Source of the DNA: Mycolicibacterium komossense
GTDB taxonomy: Bacteria; Actinomycetota; Actinomycetes; Mycobacteriales; Mycobacteriaceae
Assembly: GCF_025822605.1 (NCBI RefSeq)
Contig: NZ_JACKTY010000014.1
Location: 62,112-126,111, forward strand
Length of the DNA stretch: 64,000 bases
Direction: 5' to 3'
The notes beneath the pieces were generated by a model. It worked only from the letters and a program-made list of their open reading frames with translations. It was not told where the DNA came from and made no database searches. The position numbers and the translations under genes were made by a program. Below, one piece after another: positions 25,841 through 34,976 of this stretch (the first letter of the stretch is position 1; every line of letters starts with the position of its first letter).

Positions 25841-27871
25841 ATGAGCCAGAATGTATTCAACACGGTACTGGTTGCCAACCGCGGTGAGATCGCGGTCCGC
25901 GTCATCCGGACCCTCAAATCGATGGGTATCCGGTCGGTCGCGGTGTACAGCGAGGCCGACGCGGGCGCGCGCCATGTCGCCGAAGCCGATACCGCTGTCC
26001 TGATCGGGCCTGCGGCCGCGCGGGAAAGCTATCTCAACATCGCCGCGGTGGTCGACGCGGCAGTCCGTACCGGGGCCGACGCGGTTCACCCGGGCTATGG
26101 GTTCCTGTCGGAGAACGCGGATTTCGCAGCAGCACTGCGTGACGCCGGCGTGGTGTTCATCGGTCCGCCCGTTGCCGCTATTGCGACGATGGGCGACAAG
26201 ATCACCGCCAAGAAGACGGTCTCACAGTTCGGTGTTCCGGTGGTGCCAGGGATTGCGCGTCCCGGTCTCACCGACGCCGAACTGATCGCAGCTGCAGCCG
26301 ATATCGGCTACCCGGTGTTGATCAAACCGTCGGCGGGTGGAGGCGGCAAAGGGATGCGGTTGGTAGAAGATCCTGTTGACCTGGCCGCCGGGCTTGTCTC
26401 GGCACGGCGTGAGTCCGGCGCAGCATTCGGTGACGACACCCTGTTCCTCGAACGATTCGTCCTGCGCCCCAGGCATATCGAGGTCCAGGTTCTCGCGGAC
26501 AGCTACGGCAACGTGATTCACCTGGGTGAGCGGGAGTGCAGCCTGCAACGCCGGCACCAGAAGGTCATCGAGGAGGCGCCTTCGGCGCTGCTGGATGAGG
26601 TGACCCGAGCCCGCATCGGCGCCGCGGCCTGCGATACCGCGCGTAGCGTCGACTATGCCGGGGCGGGCACCGTGGAGTTCATCGTCTCCGCGGATGCCCC
26701 CGACGAGTTCTTCTTCATGGAGATGAACACCAGGCTGCAGGTCGAGCATCCGGTGACCGAGATGGTCACCGGATGGGACCTGGTCGAATGGCAGGTGCGG
26801 ATCGCTGCGGGAGAGAAGCTGCTGGTCCCTCAGGCGGACATCGTGATGCGTGGGCACGCCATCGAGGGCCGAATCTATGCCGAGGATCCGGCCAGGGGCT
26901 TCCTGCCCACCGGTGGGCACGTCCTGGATCTGCTGGAGCCCAAAGGTGAAGGTGTGCGGGTCGATTCGGGTCTGCTGGCCGGCACTGACATCGGGAGCGA
27001 TTACGATCCGATGCTGGCCAAGGTGATCGCCTACGGCCAGGACCGGTCGAGCGCGCTGCGCGGGCTCGACGGGGCCCTGGCGGCCACGGCGGTGCTCGGG
27101 GTGGTCACCAATGTCGACTTCCTGCGCTTCCTGCTGGCCGACCCCGACGTCGTGGCCGGCCGCCTCGATACCGGGCTACTGGATCGGCGCGTCGCCGATT
27201 TCGTGCCGGCCGCTGTCGACGAGGCCGGGTTCATCGCCGCCGCTGCCTACCGATGGCTGCAACGGTGGCAGTCGGCCGATGACCTGTGGTCCACCCCCTC
27301 GGGTTGGCGCATCGGTGCACACGCACCGACGACCGCCCGGCTGCGGGCGGGGGAGCGTACCGAACACGTGCGTATCGTCGGCGCGCCCGATGGCGCCACC
27401 GCGATCGTCGATGATGGCGAACAACATTCACTGACCGCGCAGCTGGACGGTGAACGGTTGACGTTGACGTTGGACGGGCTGCGCACGACCTACCGAGTCG
27501 CCCACGGAAGCGACCAGATCTGGCTGGCCACATCGGGCGGGGTGGCCGTGCTGGATGAGGTCCGCGAGGCCTCGGTTCGCTCCGACCACGAACTCAGCGG
27601 CGACGCCGAACTTGCCAGTCCGATGCCGGGGGCGGTCGTCGCCGTCAACGTCGACAACGGCGCCGAGGTGGCCGCGGGCACCGTCGTCCTCGCAGTCGAG
27701 GCGATGAAGATGGAACATGCACTGTCTGCACCCGTCGACGGTGTGGTCGAACTTCTTGTCGCCGTGGGCGATCAGGTCAAAGTGGGCCAGGTGCTGGCCA
27801 GAATCACTGCGGCCGCGGAAGCGAATCCAGAATCGAACCCAGAATCGAACGAGGAAGAAACCCATGCCTGA
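25841..27871 (+). CDS. accA1: Acyl-CoA carboxylase alpha subunit (biotin carboxylase + BCCP), methylcrotonyl-CoA type
   Basis: A 676-residue protein. The biotin carboxylase domain (1-445) starts [19 protein letters not shown]; its ATP-grasp region has [14 protein letters not shown] near 165 and [15 protein letters not shown] near 285. A linker precedes the C-terminal biotinyl domain with the EAMKMEH lysine near 625. The enzyme carboxylates biotin using ATP and bicarbonate, and AccD1 then carboxylates methylcrotonyl-CoA. The tail carries a short Asn-Pro-Glu-Ser repeat ([11 protein letters not shown]). It overlaps the fadE19 start by eight bases. Confidence 0.95.
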   Translation: MSQNVFNTVLVANRGEIAVRVIRTLKSMGIRSVAVYSEADAGARHVAEADTAVLIGPAAARESYLNIAAVVDAAVRTGADAVHPGYGFLSENADFAAALRDAGVVFIGPPVAAIATMGDKITAKKTVSQFGVPVVPGIARPGLTDAELIAAAADIGYPVLIKPSAGGGGKGMRLVEDPVDLAAGLVSARRESGAAFGDDTLFLERFVLRPRHIEVQVLADSYGNVIHLGERECSLQRRHQKVIEEAPSALLDEVTRARIGAAACDTARSVDYAGAGTVEFIVSADAPDEFFFMEMNTRLQVEHPVTEMVTGWDLVEWQVRIAAGEKLLVPQADIVMRGHAIEGRIYAEDPARGFLPTGGHVLDLLEPKGEGVRVDSGLLAGTDIGSDYDPMLAKVIAYGQDRSSALRGLDGALAATAVLGVVTNVDFLRFLLADPDVVAGRLDTGLLDRRVADFVPAAVDEAGFIAAAAYRWLQRWQSADDLWSTPSGWRIGAHAPTTARLRAGERTEHVRIVGAPDGATAIVDDGEQHSLTAQLDGERLTLTLDGLRTTYRVAHGSDQIWLATSGGVAVLDEVREASVRSDHELSGDAELASPMPGAVVAVNVDNGAEVAAGTVVLAVEAMKMEHALSAPVDGVVELLVAVGDQVKVGQVLARITAAAEANPESNPESNEEETHA

Positions 27872-29012
27872 CTACCTGTCGACCGGAACCCTGCCGGAGG
27901 AATACGAGCAACTCGCCAAGACGGTCCGCGAATTCGCCCAGAGCGTGGTCGCCCCGGTCGCCGCCAAACACGATGAAGAGCACTCGTTCCCGTACCGGGT
28001 GGTCGAGGGAATGGCGGAGATGGGCTTGTTCGGTCTGCCCTTTCCGGAGGAGTACGGCGGGATGGGCGGCGACTACTTCGCGCTGTGCCTGGCGTTGGAG
28101 GAGCTCGGCAAAGTCGACCAGAGCGTCGCGATCACGCTGGAGGCGGGCGTCTCGCTGGGTGCGATGCCGGTGTACCGGTTCGGCAACGATGAGCAGAAAC
28201 AGGAATGGTTACCGCAACTGACCAGCGGGCGGGCTTTGGGTGCGTTCGGACTTACCGAAGCCGGCGGCGGGAGTGACGCGGGCGCCACCAAGACCACCGC
28301 CAAGTTGGACGACGGGCACTGGGTGATCAACGGTTCCAAACAGTTCATCACCAATTCCGGAACCGACATCACCAGGCTCGTGACCGTGACGGCACTGACG
28401 GGGGAGCGGGAGATCTCGTCGATCCTGGTACCCGTGCCTACCCCGGGATTCACCGCAGAACCTGCCTACAACAAGGTCGGCTGGAACGCCTCGGACACCC
28501 ATCCTCTGAGCTTCGACGATGTGCGTGTACCCCAGGAGAACCTGCTGGGTGTGCGCGGCCGCGGCTATGCGAACTTCCTACGCATCCTCGACGAGGGCCG
28601 GATCGCGATCGCCGCACTGTCAGTGGGTGCGGCGCAGGGCTGCGTCGACGAGAGCATCAAGTACGCCAGGGAGCGCGTGGCCTTCGGCCAGCCCATCGGC
28701 AAATACCAGGCCATCGAGTTCAAGATCGCGCGAATGGAAGCCCGCGCGCACGCCGCGCGCACGGCGTATTACGACGCGGCCGCACTCATGTTGGCGGGCA
28801 AGCCTTTCAAGAAGGAAGCTGCGATCGCCAAGCTCGTGGCCAGCGAAGCGGCGATGGACAACGCGCGGGACGGGACGCAGATCCACGGCGGGTACGGATT
28901 CATGAACGAATACGTCGTGGCCCGGCACTACCGGGACAGCAAGATTCTTGAGATCGGCGAGGGGACAACTGAAGTGCAGATGATGATCATCGCAAGGCAG
29001 TTGGGTTTGTGA
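27864..29012 (+). CDS. fadE19: Acyl-CoA dehydrogenase FadE19-like (isovaleryl/branched-chain)
   Basis: A 382-residue acyl-CoA dehydrogenase starting at ATG 27864 inside the accA1 end, with GAGGAAG as ribosome site. FAD motifs: [18 protein letters not shown] near 133 and [12 protein letters not shown]. The catalytic-base region typical of isovaleryl-CoA dehydrogenases is earlier ([16 protein letters not shown] region), and the C terminus reads [16 protein letters not shown]. The operon position (after accA1) equals Rv2500c. In leucine breakdown it would form 3-methylcrotonyl-CoA for AccA1/AccD1. Its TGA overlaps the next ATG. Confidence 0.92.
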   Translation: MPDYLSTGTLPEEYEQLAKTVREFAQSVVAPVAAKHDEEHSFPYRVVEGMAEMGLFGLPFPEEYGGMGGDYFALCLALEELGKVDQSVAITLEAGVSLGAMPVYRFGNDEQKQEWLPQLTSGRALGAFGLTEAGGGSDAGATKTTAKLDDGHWVINGSKQFITNSGTDITRLVTVTALTGEREISSILVPVPTPGFTAEPAYNKVGWNASDTHPLSFDDVRVPQENLLGVRGRGYANFLRILDEGRIAIAALSVGAAQGCVDESIKYARERVAFGQPIGKYQAIEFKIARMEARAHAARTAYYDAAALMLAGKPFKKEAAIAKLVASEAAMDNARDGTQIHGGYGFMNEYVVARHYRDSKILEIGEGTTEVQMMIIARQLGL

Positions 29013-29506
29013 TGACGGACATCGAGAAAGTCATCGAACAGCGGGGTCTCTGGTTCGAGGAGATGGAGCCGGGTGTGCGCTACCTGCACCGGCCGGGCCG
29101 CACCATCACCGAAGCCGACAATGTGTTGTTCACGACGCTGACGATGAATACGCAGGCGCTGCACCTCGACGCTGCGTTCGCCGATGCGCAGCCGCCATTC
29201 AACCAGCGCCTGGTAAATTCGATGCTCACCCTCTCGACATTGGTCGGTCTGTCGGTGGCGCAGCTGACCCAGGGCACCATCGTCGGCAACCTCGGGTTCT
29301 CCGATATCGCTTTCCCGAGGCCGCTGTTCCATGGCGACACGCTGTATGCCGAGACGGTGATCAGTGAGAAGCGGGAGTCGAAAAGCCGGCCGGGCGAAGG
29401 CATCGTGACCTTCGCGCATACCGGTCGCAACCAGCGCGGTGATATCGTCGCGACCGCCAGCAGGAAGACGATGGTGCGCAAACAGCCGGCCTCAGAGGAG
29501 TGCTAG
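29012..29506 (+). CDS. MaoC-like enoyl-CoA hydratase (Rv2499c-like)
   Basis: A 164-residue single hot-dog protein. LTMNTQALHLDAAFADAQPPF is the MaoC hydratase-2 core, with the Asp/His region near residues 45-55, and PLFHGDTLYAETVISEKRESKSR completes the fold. It starts with an ATGA overlap with fadE19, and its stop overlaps the citE GTG (TAGTG). In this operon it probably hydrates a methyl-branched enoyl-CoA (mesaconyl- or methylglutaconyl-type) before CitE cleavage; this is inference from the neighbours. Confidence 0.88.
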   Translation: MTDIEKVIEQRGLWFEEMEPGVRYLHRPGRTITEADNVLFTTLTMNTQALHLDAAFADAQPPFNQRLVNSMLTLSTLVGLSVAQLTQGTIVGNLGFSDIAFPRPLFHGDTLYAETVISEKRESKSRPGEGIVTFAHTGRNQRGDIVATASRKTMVRKQPASEEC

Positions 29507-30306
29507 TGTCACTCGACAACGCCGGACCCGGGTGGCTGTTCTGCCCCGCTGACCGCCCTGAACGGTTCGAAAAGGCCGCCGCCGCAGCCGATATCGTCAT
29601 CTTGGATCTGGAGGACGGCGCCGGCGACAAGCCGGCCGCGCGCGACGCACTGGTGAGCACACCGCTGGATCCGGCCCGCACCGTGATCCGGATCAACGCA
29701 GCCGATTCTGGCGAGCAGGAACTCGACCTGCAGGCGCTGGCGCGCACCCCCTACACCACCGTCATGTTGCCGAAATGTGAGTCGGCTGATCAGGTGAGCG
29801 CGTTGACTCCGCTGGAGGTGGTGTTGATCGTCGAGACACCGCTGGGCGCGCTCAAGGTGGATGAGACTGCCGCCGTGGCTAATACAGTCGGCGTGATGTG
29901 GGGTGCCGAGGATCTGTTCGGCTTTCTGGGAGGCACGGCGAACCGCTTCGCCGACGATTCCTATCGTGATGTCGCCAAGTACGTCCGGTCGCGCTCGCTC
30001 CTGGCTGCGAAGGCATTCGGCAAGCAGGCGCTGGATTCGGTGTACATCGACATCAAAAATCTAGACGGGCTCCGTGTCGAGGTCGACGACGCCGTCGCTG
30101 TCGGTTTCGATGCAAAAGTGGCTATCCACCCCAGCCAGGTCGCAGTGATCCAGAGCGGGTACCTGCCGTCACCCGAGCGGGTCGCCTGGGCGAAACAGGT
30201 CCTCGCGGCAGCCTCCGATCAGCGCGGAGCTTTTGCGTTCGAAGGCCTAATGGTCGACGCACCGGTCCTGCGGCGAGCCGAGCGCATCGTCGCTCTCGCA
30301 CCGTAG
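29506..30306 (+). CDS. citE: CitE-like beta-hydroxyacyl-CoA lyase (Rv2498c-like)
   Basis: A 266-residue TIM-barrel lyase of the HpcH/HpaI/CitE family. VILDLEDGAGDK near residue 29 holds metal-binding Glu/Asp, RINAADS the substrate Arg, and MWGAEDLFGFLGG near 136 the second acidic ligand. The citrate lyase alpha and gamma partners are absent, so it is not a citrate lyase subunit. The M. tuberculosis ortholog has been characterised as a stand-alone lyase for HMG-CoA and methylmalyl/citramalyl-CoA. It is the last gene of the coupled accD1-citE operon. Confidence 0.92.
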   Translation: MSLDNAGPGWLFCPADRPERFEKAAAAADIVILDLEDGAGDKPAARDALVSTPLDPARTVIRINAADSGEQELDLQALARTPYTTVMLPKCESADQVSALTPLEVVLIVETPLGALKVDETAAVANTVGVMWGAEDLFGFLGGTANRFADDSYRDVAKYVRSRSLLAAKAFGKQALDSVYIDIKNLDGLRVEVDDAVAVGFDAKVAIHPSQVAVIQSGYLPSPERVAWAKQVLAAASDQRGAFAFEGLMVDAPVLRRAERIVALAP

Positions 30307-30393
30307 CTTGGCGCGGGGCCGACCGGGCGGTGTTCGACCGGGCGACCGGACGCCAAGGCGGGCAATGAAATTCGCCACCCGGCTGGCGCGCCC

Positions 30394-31152
30394 TTAGCGT
30401 CGCTGCGCAGCGGCCAGGCGGGCGGCGAACTCCGGTGAGGCGATCGAGGCGGCCTGTGGTCCCAGTTCGATACGCAGCGCGAGTTCGTGCAGGTCGCTGT
30501 CGACCGAACCCGGTACCGCGGTGGCGCGCATGCTCGCCTTGGTGGCGAGCACAACCTCGCGCGGTGCGGACGCCGGACCGGCGGCCAGTTCCAGGGCGGC
30601 GCCCACCGGATCGTCGGCGACCTTCAGTGCCAGCCCGTGGGCGACCGCGGTGTCGGCGTCGAAGCGCATGCCGAACAGCAGCGCGGCGCGGGCGGCCTGC
30701 GGGCCGATGGCGCGTTGGAGCATCCAGGTTGCGCCTCCGCCGGGATGGATCCCCAGCTTCTGGAAGCGTGGATCGAACATGGCATGCGGTCCGGCGATGC
30801 GGACGTCGGCAGCGAGTGCGAGATTCAGCCCGGCGCCGACGGCGGCCCCGTTGACCGCGGCGACCGTCGGTAAGGTGCAGTTGGCGATCGCCATGAAACC
30901 GTCGTAGATCCGCAGCAGGCCCTCTTCGGCGGCGGCGCCGAGGGCGCTCAGATCGGCCCCGGCGCAGAAGGCTTTGCCTGCCCCGGTGACGACCACCGCG
31001 TGCACGCCGGTGTCGGATTCGGCCTCGTCCACCGCGGCGCGCAGCGCAGCGGACATGGCATCGGTGACGGCGTTCCGGCGATCGGGATCATTGACGGTGA
31101 TGAGTGCGACGCGGTCGTCGACGCGGTACTCCACAAGGTCTGAGCTGCCCAT
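30394..31152 (-). CDS. Enoyl-CoA hydratase/isomerase (EchA family)
   Basis: A 252-residue crotonase starting at ATG 31152. Oxyanion-hole segments are [11 protein letters not shown] near residue 62 and [20 protein letters not shown] near 103. In the second active-site segment ([16 protein letters not shown]), one of the two catalytic Glu positions of true hydratases (the GxxPGxGG-E region) is occupied by His/Gly, so it may be an isomerase or hydrolase-like member. It converges on citE and is divergent in phase from the TetR gene upstream. A role in the same branched-chain route is only inferred. Confidence 0.88.
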   Translation of the reverse strand: MGSSDLVEYRVDDRVALITVNDPDRRNAVTDAMSAALRAAVDEAESDTGVHAVVVTGAGKAFCAGADLSALGAAAEEGLLRIYDGFMAIANCTLPTVAAVNGAAVGAGLNLALAADVRIAGPHAMFDPRFQKLGIHPGGGATWMLQRAIGPQAARAALLFGMRFDADTAVAHGLALKVADDPVGAALELAAGPASAPREVVLATKASMRATAVPGSVDSDLHELALRIELGPQAASIASPEFAARLAAAQRR

Positions 31153-31203
31153 ATCCCGAACGCTACCCTGCCGATTTTCGTGACTGCCGCCCACCAGGTC
31201 CGA

Positions 31204-31809
31204 TCATCGTTCGGCGACAGTGATGTTCGAGATGAACATGTCCAGGAAAGACCGGTAGAGCTCGACGCCGTCGATATGGCTTGCGAGAACCAGTCCGTCA
31301 CTCGTGGCCATCAGTACGCGGGCCAGCGTGGTGGCCGGGATGCGCAGAGCGCCGCCGAGACGCTCGACCCGGGCCGTCATGAACTCCGCCAGCGATTCGA
31401 TGGTCTGGCCGCGCTGATCGGCCAGGCGGGCACGAGCGTCGGGATTGCGGAACAGGAACAGGGTGAACTCATGGCCAAGGGCTGCCTGGGTGGCGCCGTT
31501 GGCGCTCAGATCCCGCCACCTGGCCGCGATGTCATCGAGGTCGAGGTCGCCGAGGTTGGTGAACGACGAAATCATGTCGGCGAACCCGTCGAGGAAACGG
31601 TCCCGGTAGCGCTGACTGACCGCCAGAAACAGGTCCTCCTTGGCACCGAAATGGGAGTAGATCGCTCCGCGCGTGTAACCGGCGGCGTCGGCGATGTCTT
31701 CCAGGGCCGCACCACCGAAACCCTTGCGCGCGAACACTTCTTCGGCCGCGTCGAGCAGGACGGTGCGGGTGTGCTCGACACGGCGCTCTCTGGTCCAGCG
31801 CTCTGCCAT
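31204..31809 (-). CDS. TetR family regulator, divergent from P450
   Basis: A 201-residue regulator with the HTH AAEEVFARKGFGGAALEDIA and GYTRGAIYSHFGAKEDLF at residues 17-58, then a helical ligand-binding domain. It starts at ATG 31809; a GTG six bases upstream is an alternative. The gap to the divergent P450 gene holds a perfect 20-bp inverted repeat at 31861, which is the likely operator. It is expected to repress the P450, and possibly itself, until a hydrophobic ligand binds. Confidence 0.9.
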   Translation of the reverse strand: MAERWTRERRVEHTRTVLLDAAEEVFARKGFGGAALEDIADAAGYTRGAIYSHFGAKEDLFLAVSQRYRDRFLDGFADMISSFTNLGDLDLDDIAARWRDLSANGATQAALGHEFTLFLFRNPDARARLADQRGQTIESLAEFMTARVERLGGALRIPATTLARVLMATSDGLVLASHIDGVELYRSFLDMFISNITVAER

Positions 31810-31860
31810 CCTCACATCATGTCAAAACCGACGATTCGACCGATATGCAACTACGTATTT

Positions 31861-31880
31861 GATATACAGATTTGTATATC
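31861..31880. promoter_or_regulatory. Perfect operator-like palindrome between TetR and P450
   Basis: GATATAC-AGATTT-GTATATC, 7-bp arms without mismatch, 52 bases before the TetR ATG on one side and 30 bases before the P450 GTG on the other. Its AT-rich sequence stands out from its surroundings. It overlaps where both promoters should lie. Confidence 0.85.
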
Positions 31881-31909
31881 TTGTGCATCCACCGCCCGAA
31901 GGACGTGCC

Positions 31910-33112
31910 GTGACCTCAGCAGAGCTGGTGTTCGATCCGTTTTCTGATGACTTCTTCAATCACCCCTATGACACCTATCGGCGCATGCGTGACGAAGCGC
32001 CGGTGTACTACAGCCCGGAGTACGACTTCTTCGCGCTGAGTCGCCACGAAGACGTCGCCGCTGCGCTGAAGGCTCCGGAGACGTTCTCGTCGGCCAAGGG
32101 CATCACCATCGACCAGGTGCAGTCCGGCGAACCGCTGCCGCCGTCGCTGATCTGGATGGATCCGCCCGACCATCGGCGGTTTCGGGGGCTGGTCAACAAG
32201 GTGTTCACCCCGCGGGCGATCACCGCACAAGAAGAGATGGTGCGCGCGACCATCGAGAAGTTTCTCGATGCCGTCGATCCCGATGCCTTCGACGTGGTCC
32301 AGGATTTTTCGGCACTGTTCCCCGTCGAAGTCATCACGACCATGCTCGGCGTTCCCCCCGAACACCGACAGTCGGTGCGGTTGTGGATCGACAAATCATT
32401 GGCCCGCCAGCCCGGCCAGGTCGGGATGAGCGAGGAAGGGCTGCAGGCGGGGTTCGCCAGCTGGATGTTGTATTACGAACTCATCCAGCAGCGCCGAGCC
32501 GAATCGCAGAACGACATGATCAGTTCGCTGATCACCGTCGAGGTGGAGCGTGACGGCGGCGGTCGCACCTGTCTGGACGACGGTGAGATCGCGGGATTCG
32601 CGGCCCTGCTTGGCGGCGCGGGAGCCGAGACCGTCACGAAGTTGATCGGCAACGCCATCGTGACGTTCGGCCGCGAACGCGATCAGTGGCGTCAGCTGTA
32701 CGAGGACCGCAGCAAGATTGCGGGCGCCGTAGAGGAACTGTTGCGTTACGAGGCGCCGGCACAGTACGTCGTGCGGGTGACGAAACACGCTGCCGAACTG
32801 CATGGCACGACCATTCCGGCAGGCAAGGCGGTGCTCCTGATGGTGGGCGCGGCCAATCGCGATGATCGGGCCTTCACCGACGCCGCGACCTTCGATATCA
32901 ACCGGGACCGCACGCAGGCGCAGAATATCGGGCTGGGCTACGGGATCCACAGCTGCCTGGGCGCGGCGCTGGCGCGGATGGAAAGTGCCATCGCCCTCGA
33001 CTACCTGCTGGATTTCATGCCCGATTTCGATTTACAGCACGACGGCCTGCGGCGAGTCGCGATGGCCAATGTCGCCGGCTGGTCGAGTGTGCCGGTGCGG
33101 GTGAACAAATAG
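31910..33112 (+). CDS. Cytochrome P450
   Basis: A 400-residue soluble P450 starting at GTG 31910 with GAAGGAC upstream. I-helix: ALLGGAGAETVTKLIG near 240 with the acid/threonine pair. K-helix: EELLRYEAP with ExxR near 286. The heme loop LGYGIHSCLGAALAR has the ligand Cys near 349, but the usual Phe of FGxGxHxCxG is Leu here. No ferredoxin gene is adjacent; that at 1392 belongs to another cluster. The substrate is unknown. The divergent TetR and operator imply substrate-induced expression. Confidence 0.93.
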   Translation: MTSAELVFDPFSDDFFNHPYDTYRRMRDEAPVYYSPEYDFFALSRHEDVAAALKAPETFSSAKGITIDQVQSGEPLPPSLIWMDPPDHRRFRGLVNKVFTPRAITAQEEMVRATIEKFLDAVDPDAFDVVQDFSALFPVEVITTMLGVPPEHRQSVRLWIDKSLARQPGQVGMSEEGLQAGFASWMLYYELIQQRRAESQNDMISSLITVEVERDGGGRTCLDDGEIAGFAALLGGAGAETVTKLIGNAIVTFGRERDQWRQLYEDRSKIAGAVEELLRYEAPAQYVVRVTKHAAELHGTTIPAGKAVLLMVGAANRDDRAFTDAATFDINRDRTQAQNIGLGYGIHSCLGAALARMESAIALDYLLDFMPDFDLQHDGLRRVAMANVAGWSSVPVRVNK

Positions 33113-33151
33113 CCGACATCGACACGTTGAATTTAGTGCCATTTGACGCTT

Positions 33152-33170
33152 CTCAGGTTCTTTTAAGGTA
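33152..33170 (+). promoter_or_regulatory. Upstream element shared with the gene at 10571
   Basis: CTCAGGTTCTTTTAAGGTA matches 10506-10524 at 15 of 19 positions and lies 63 bases before the GTG start. A TTGACG at 33143 and TAAGGT at 33164 (15-base spacer) could be the -35 and -10 boxes, so the conserved element overlaps the core promoter. Confidence 0.5.
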
Positions 33171-33214
33171 GCTTTGCCGAACAAGGGGATCGGTCTGTTC
33201 ATGGAGGGGTAGAC

Positions 33215-34411
33215 GTGCAGGGCGCCATTCGCTCATGTCTGACGGCGGGTATCGCGCTGGTCGGCGTCGGCGTCATCACGGTGGCCCCAGTCGTCCCGCA
33301 GTTGCCCGAGATACAGGTTTCCTCCATGCCGACCCCGGCAGGGGAGGGCGGAGCGACGTCAGCCGACTCCGCCAGCGCATGGCTACGAGTCTTCGAACAT
33401 GGCGGCATCCAGAATCTGAGTCAGATCGGCGCGTCGGTATCCGCCGACTCTGTGCCCGGCCTACGCCAGCTCGCAGCGACCCAGTTCGACCTGTCGCGGA
33501 CCCTCGCCAGCAGTGGCCTTGCAACGGGGGCGGGCCTGACGCAATGGGCGGGTTTGCCTGTCGACTTCCGTGCCGTCATCGACGCACTCCCGCAGGGTGA
33601 CGTCGTCTCGACCACCACCGCGCCCAACGGTGCCCTGGGTGGCACCAGCCTGATCCCCTCCGAGGTATTCCTCGACGTTCTGCAGATCCCGGTTCAGATC
33701 ACCGACAAGCTGACCAACGTGGTCCGGGTGGTGGTGAGCCTGGCAACTCTGCAGACCTTGTTCGTCGGTGCCATCGGCCCGATCGAGGCTGTCATCGCCG
33801 CGACTGGCGACGCCGGCCAAGCCGTGCTTGACGGGCTCCGCGCTGGTGACACGGACGCGGCGATCAGCGCGTTCATCGCCGCCCCTGGCACCATTGCTGG
33901 TGCATTCCTCACCGGATACACCAATAGTGATGGTTCTCGCTACCCGGGCATTTTCACCGTGGACACCGAGAATCCCGCCACAGGTGGGCTGCTCCAGACG
34001 TTGTTCGTGACTCTGCCGCGCGCCATCCTGACCGCGCTCGGGCTGTCACCCACAGCCCCGAGCAATGCTGCCGCCACCCAGCAGGACCGGGTGGCCGCGG
34101 TACCCAAGCTGGACACCCCGGTCGTGACGGTCGATGTCGCCCAGCCGACGCGGGCCACAAGCGCGCCCAGGAGTGCGGCGGCGTCGAAGGATGCGCCGGC
34201 GACCACGGCGGCACCGGCCGAAGATGACACCACGACGGCGCCGACGACGGTTACCGGCGACGTCGCAAGTGCTCCAGTCGTCAAGGGCAGCAACAAGGTT
34301 GGGGCCGATTCCAAGCCTGCTGCCGCTCCTGGCAAGCCCAAGGCGGCTGCTTCGACAGCGGCGAAGAAATCCTCTGGCAGTCGTAGCAGCCGCAGTGCCG
34401 CCAGCGAGTAA
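33215..34411 (+). CDS. Secreted mycobacterial protein with Ala/Lys-rich tail
   Basis: A 398-residue exported protein. GTG 33215 is preceded by GGAGGGG. The signal peptide is residues 1-31 (SCLTAGIALVGVGVITVAP). The body, to about 285, is helical and Ala/Val/Thr-rich, with VIAATGDAGQAVLDGLRAGDTDAAISAF resembling the body of the protein at 10571. The tail (290-398) is Ala/Thr/Lys/Ser low-complexity and ends in a cationic KKSSGSRSSRSAASE. I know of no function. It shares an upstream element and tail type with 10571, so the two are probably paralogs. An envelope location is inferred. Confidence 0.8.
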   Translation: MQGAIRSCLTAGIALVGVGVITVAPVVPQLPEIQVSSMPTPAGEGGATSADSASAWLRVFEHGGIQNLSQIGASVSADSVPGLRQLAATQFDLSRTLASSGLATGAGLTQWAGLPVDFRAVIDALPQGDVVSTTTAPNGALGGTSLIPSEVFLDVLQIPVQITDKLTNVVRVVVSLATLQTLFVGAIGPIEAVIAATGDAGQAVLDGLRAGDTDAAISAFIAAPGTIAGAFLTGYTNSDGSRYPGIFTVDTENPATGGLLQTLFVTLPRAILTALGLSPTAPSNAAATQQDRVAAVPKLDTPVVTVDVAQPTRATSAPRSAAASKDAPATTAAPAEDDTTTAPTTVTGDVASAPVVKGSNKVGADSKPAAAPGKPKAAASTAAKKSSGSRSSRSAASE

Positions 34412-34414
34412 TCC

Positions 34415-34768
34415 TCACTGCGCCAGTCCCTTTTTCGCGACGGCGTTGCGTCGGTGCTGGTTGGGTCTGGTCGAATGGCCACCGCCGGGAAAGCGGATCA
34501 CCGAGTTATCCCGCTGCGGTACGGCGCCGTCCGTAAGCGACTGCTGAACCTGGACGGACATCAGGATGTACTCGATCTGAGCTGTGGACAGGCCGGCGGC
34601 CTTACTGATCTCTGCCAACGACCTACCGGCCGCCTTCGCGGTCTTGACCTCATGCTCGATCTCGACGCTGAGTTCCCGCGCGGTGGTCAAGGAGGTGAGG
34701 TACATCTGGCCCAGCGAACGCAGGCGTTTGAACGCCTCGGCCGATCTGTTTCGGTGCCGTTCGTCCAT
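34415..34768 (-). CDS. Small HTH-like hypothetical protein
   Basis: A 117-residue soluble protein starting at ATG 34768 after GGGGGAGA. The middle (AAGRSLAEISKAAGLSTAQIEYIL, residues 47-70) reads as a helix-turn-helix of the sigma-4/LuxR type. The N terminus is a basic helix and the C terminus an Arg/Lys/Asn-rich tail (STRPNQHRRNAVAKKGLAQ). It converges with the secreted-protein gene, only three bases apart. A DNA-binding role is plausible but unproven. Confidence 0.7.
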   Translation of the reverse strand: MDERHRNRSAEAFKRLRSLGQMYLTSLTTARELSVEIEHEVKTAKAAGRSLAEISKAAGLSTAQIEYILMSVQVQQSLTDGAVPQRDNSVIRFPGGGHSTRPNQHRRNAVAKKGLAQ

Positions 34769-34952
34769 GTTCTCTCCCCCGGATGAGTCGGCTTGGGGGC
34801 CTTCTGGCGCAGGCCGCCTGCCTGATTGGCATCAGTTATACCTCGCAGAGGCAACGTGGTGTAGTCAGCGCGTGAGGCCTGTGCACAGCTGCCGGATGGT
34901 CCTGGGCTCTGGCACAATACCGTTTGCTGAGAATCGCGTGAAAGGCAACTGA

Positions 34953-34976
34953 ATGACTGACGACGTTGAGCACTGA
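34953..34976 (+). CDS. Possible 7-codon mini-ORF overlapping the transporter start
   Basis: ATG 34953, with AAAGG eight bases before it, encodes MTDDVEH and stops at TGA 34976, overlapping the first codons of the transporter (TTG 34966) in another frame. It could be a coupling leader, or the true N terminus of the transporter cut off by a frameshift. Confidence 0.3.
   Translation: MTDDVEH

Noticed and set aside
24682..25917. 411-codon minus-strand open frame
   Set aside because: Shadow of accD1, whose motifs are intact on the plus strand.
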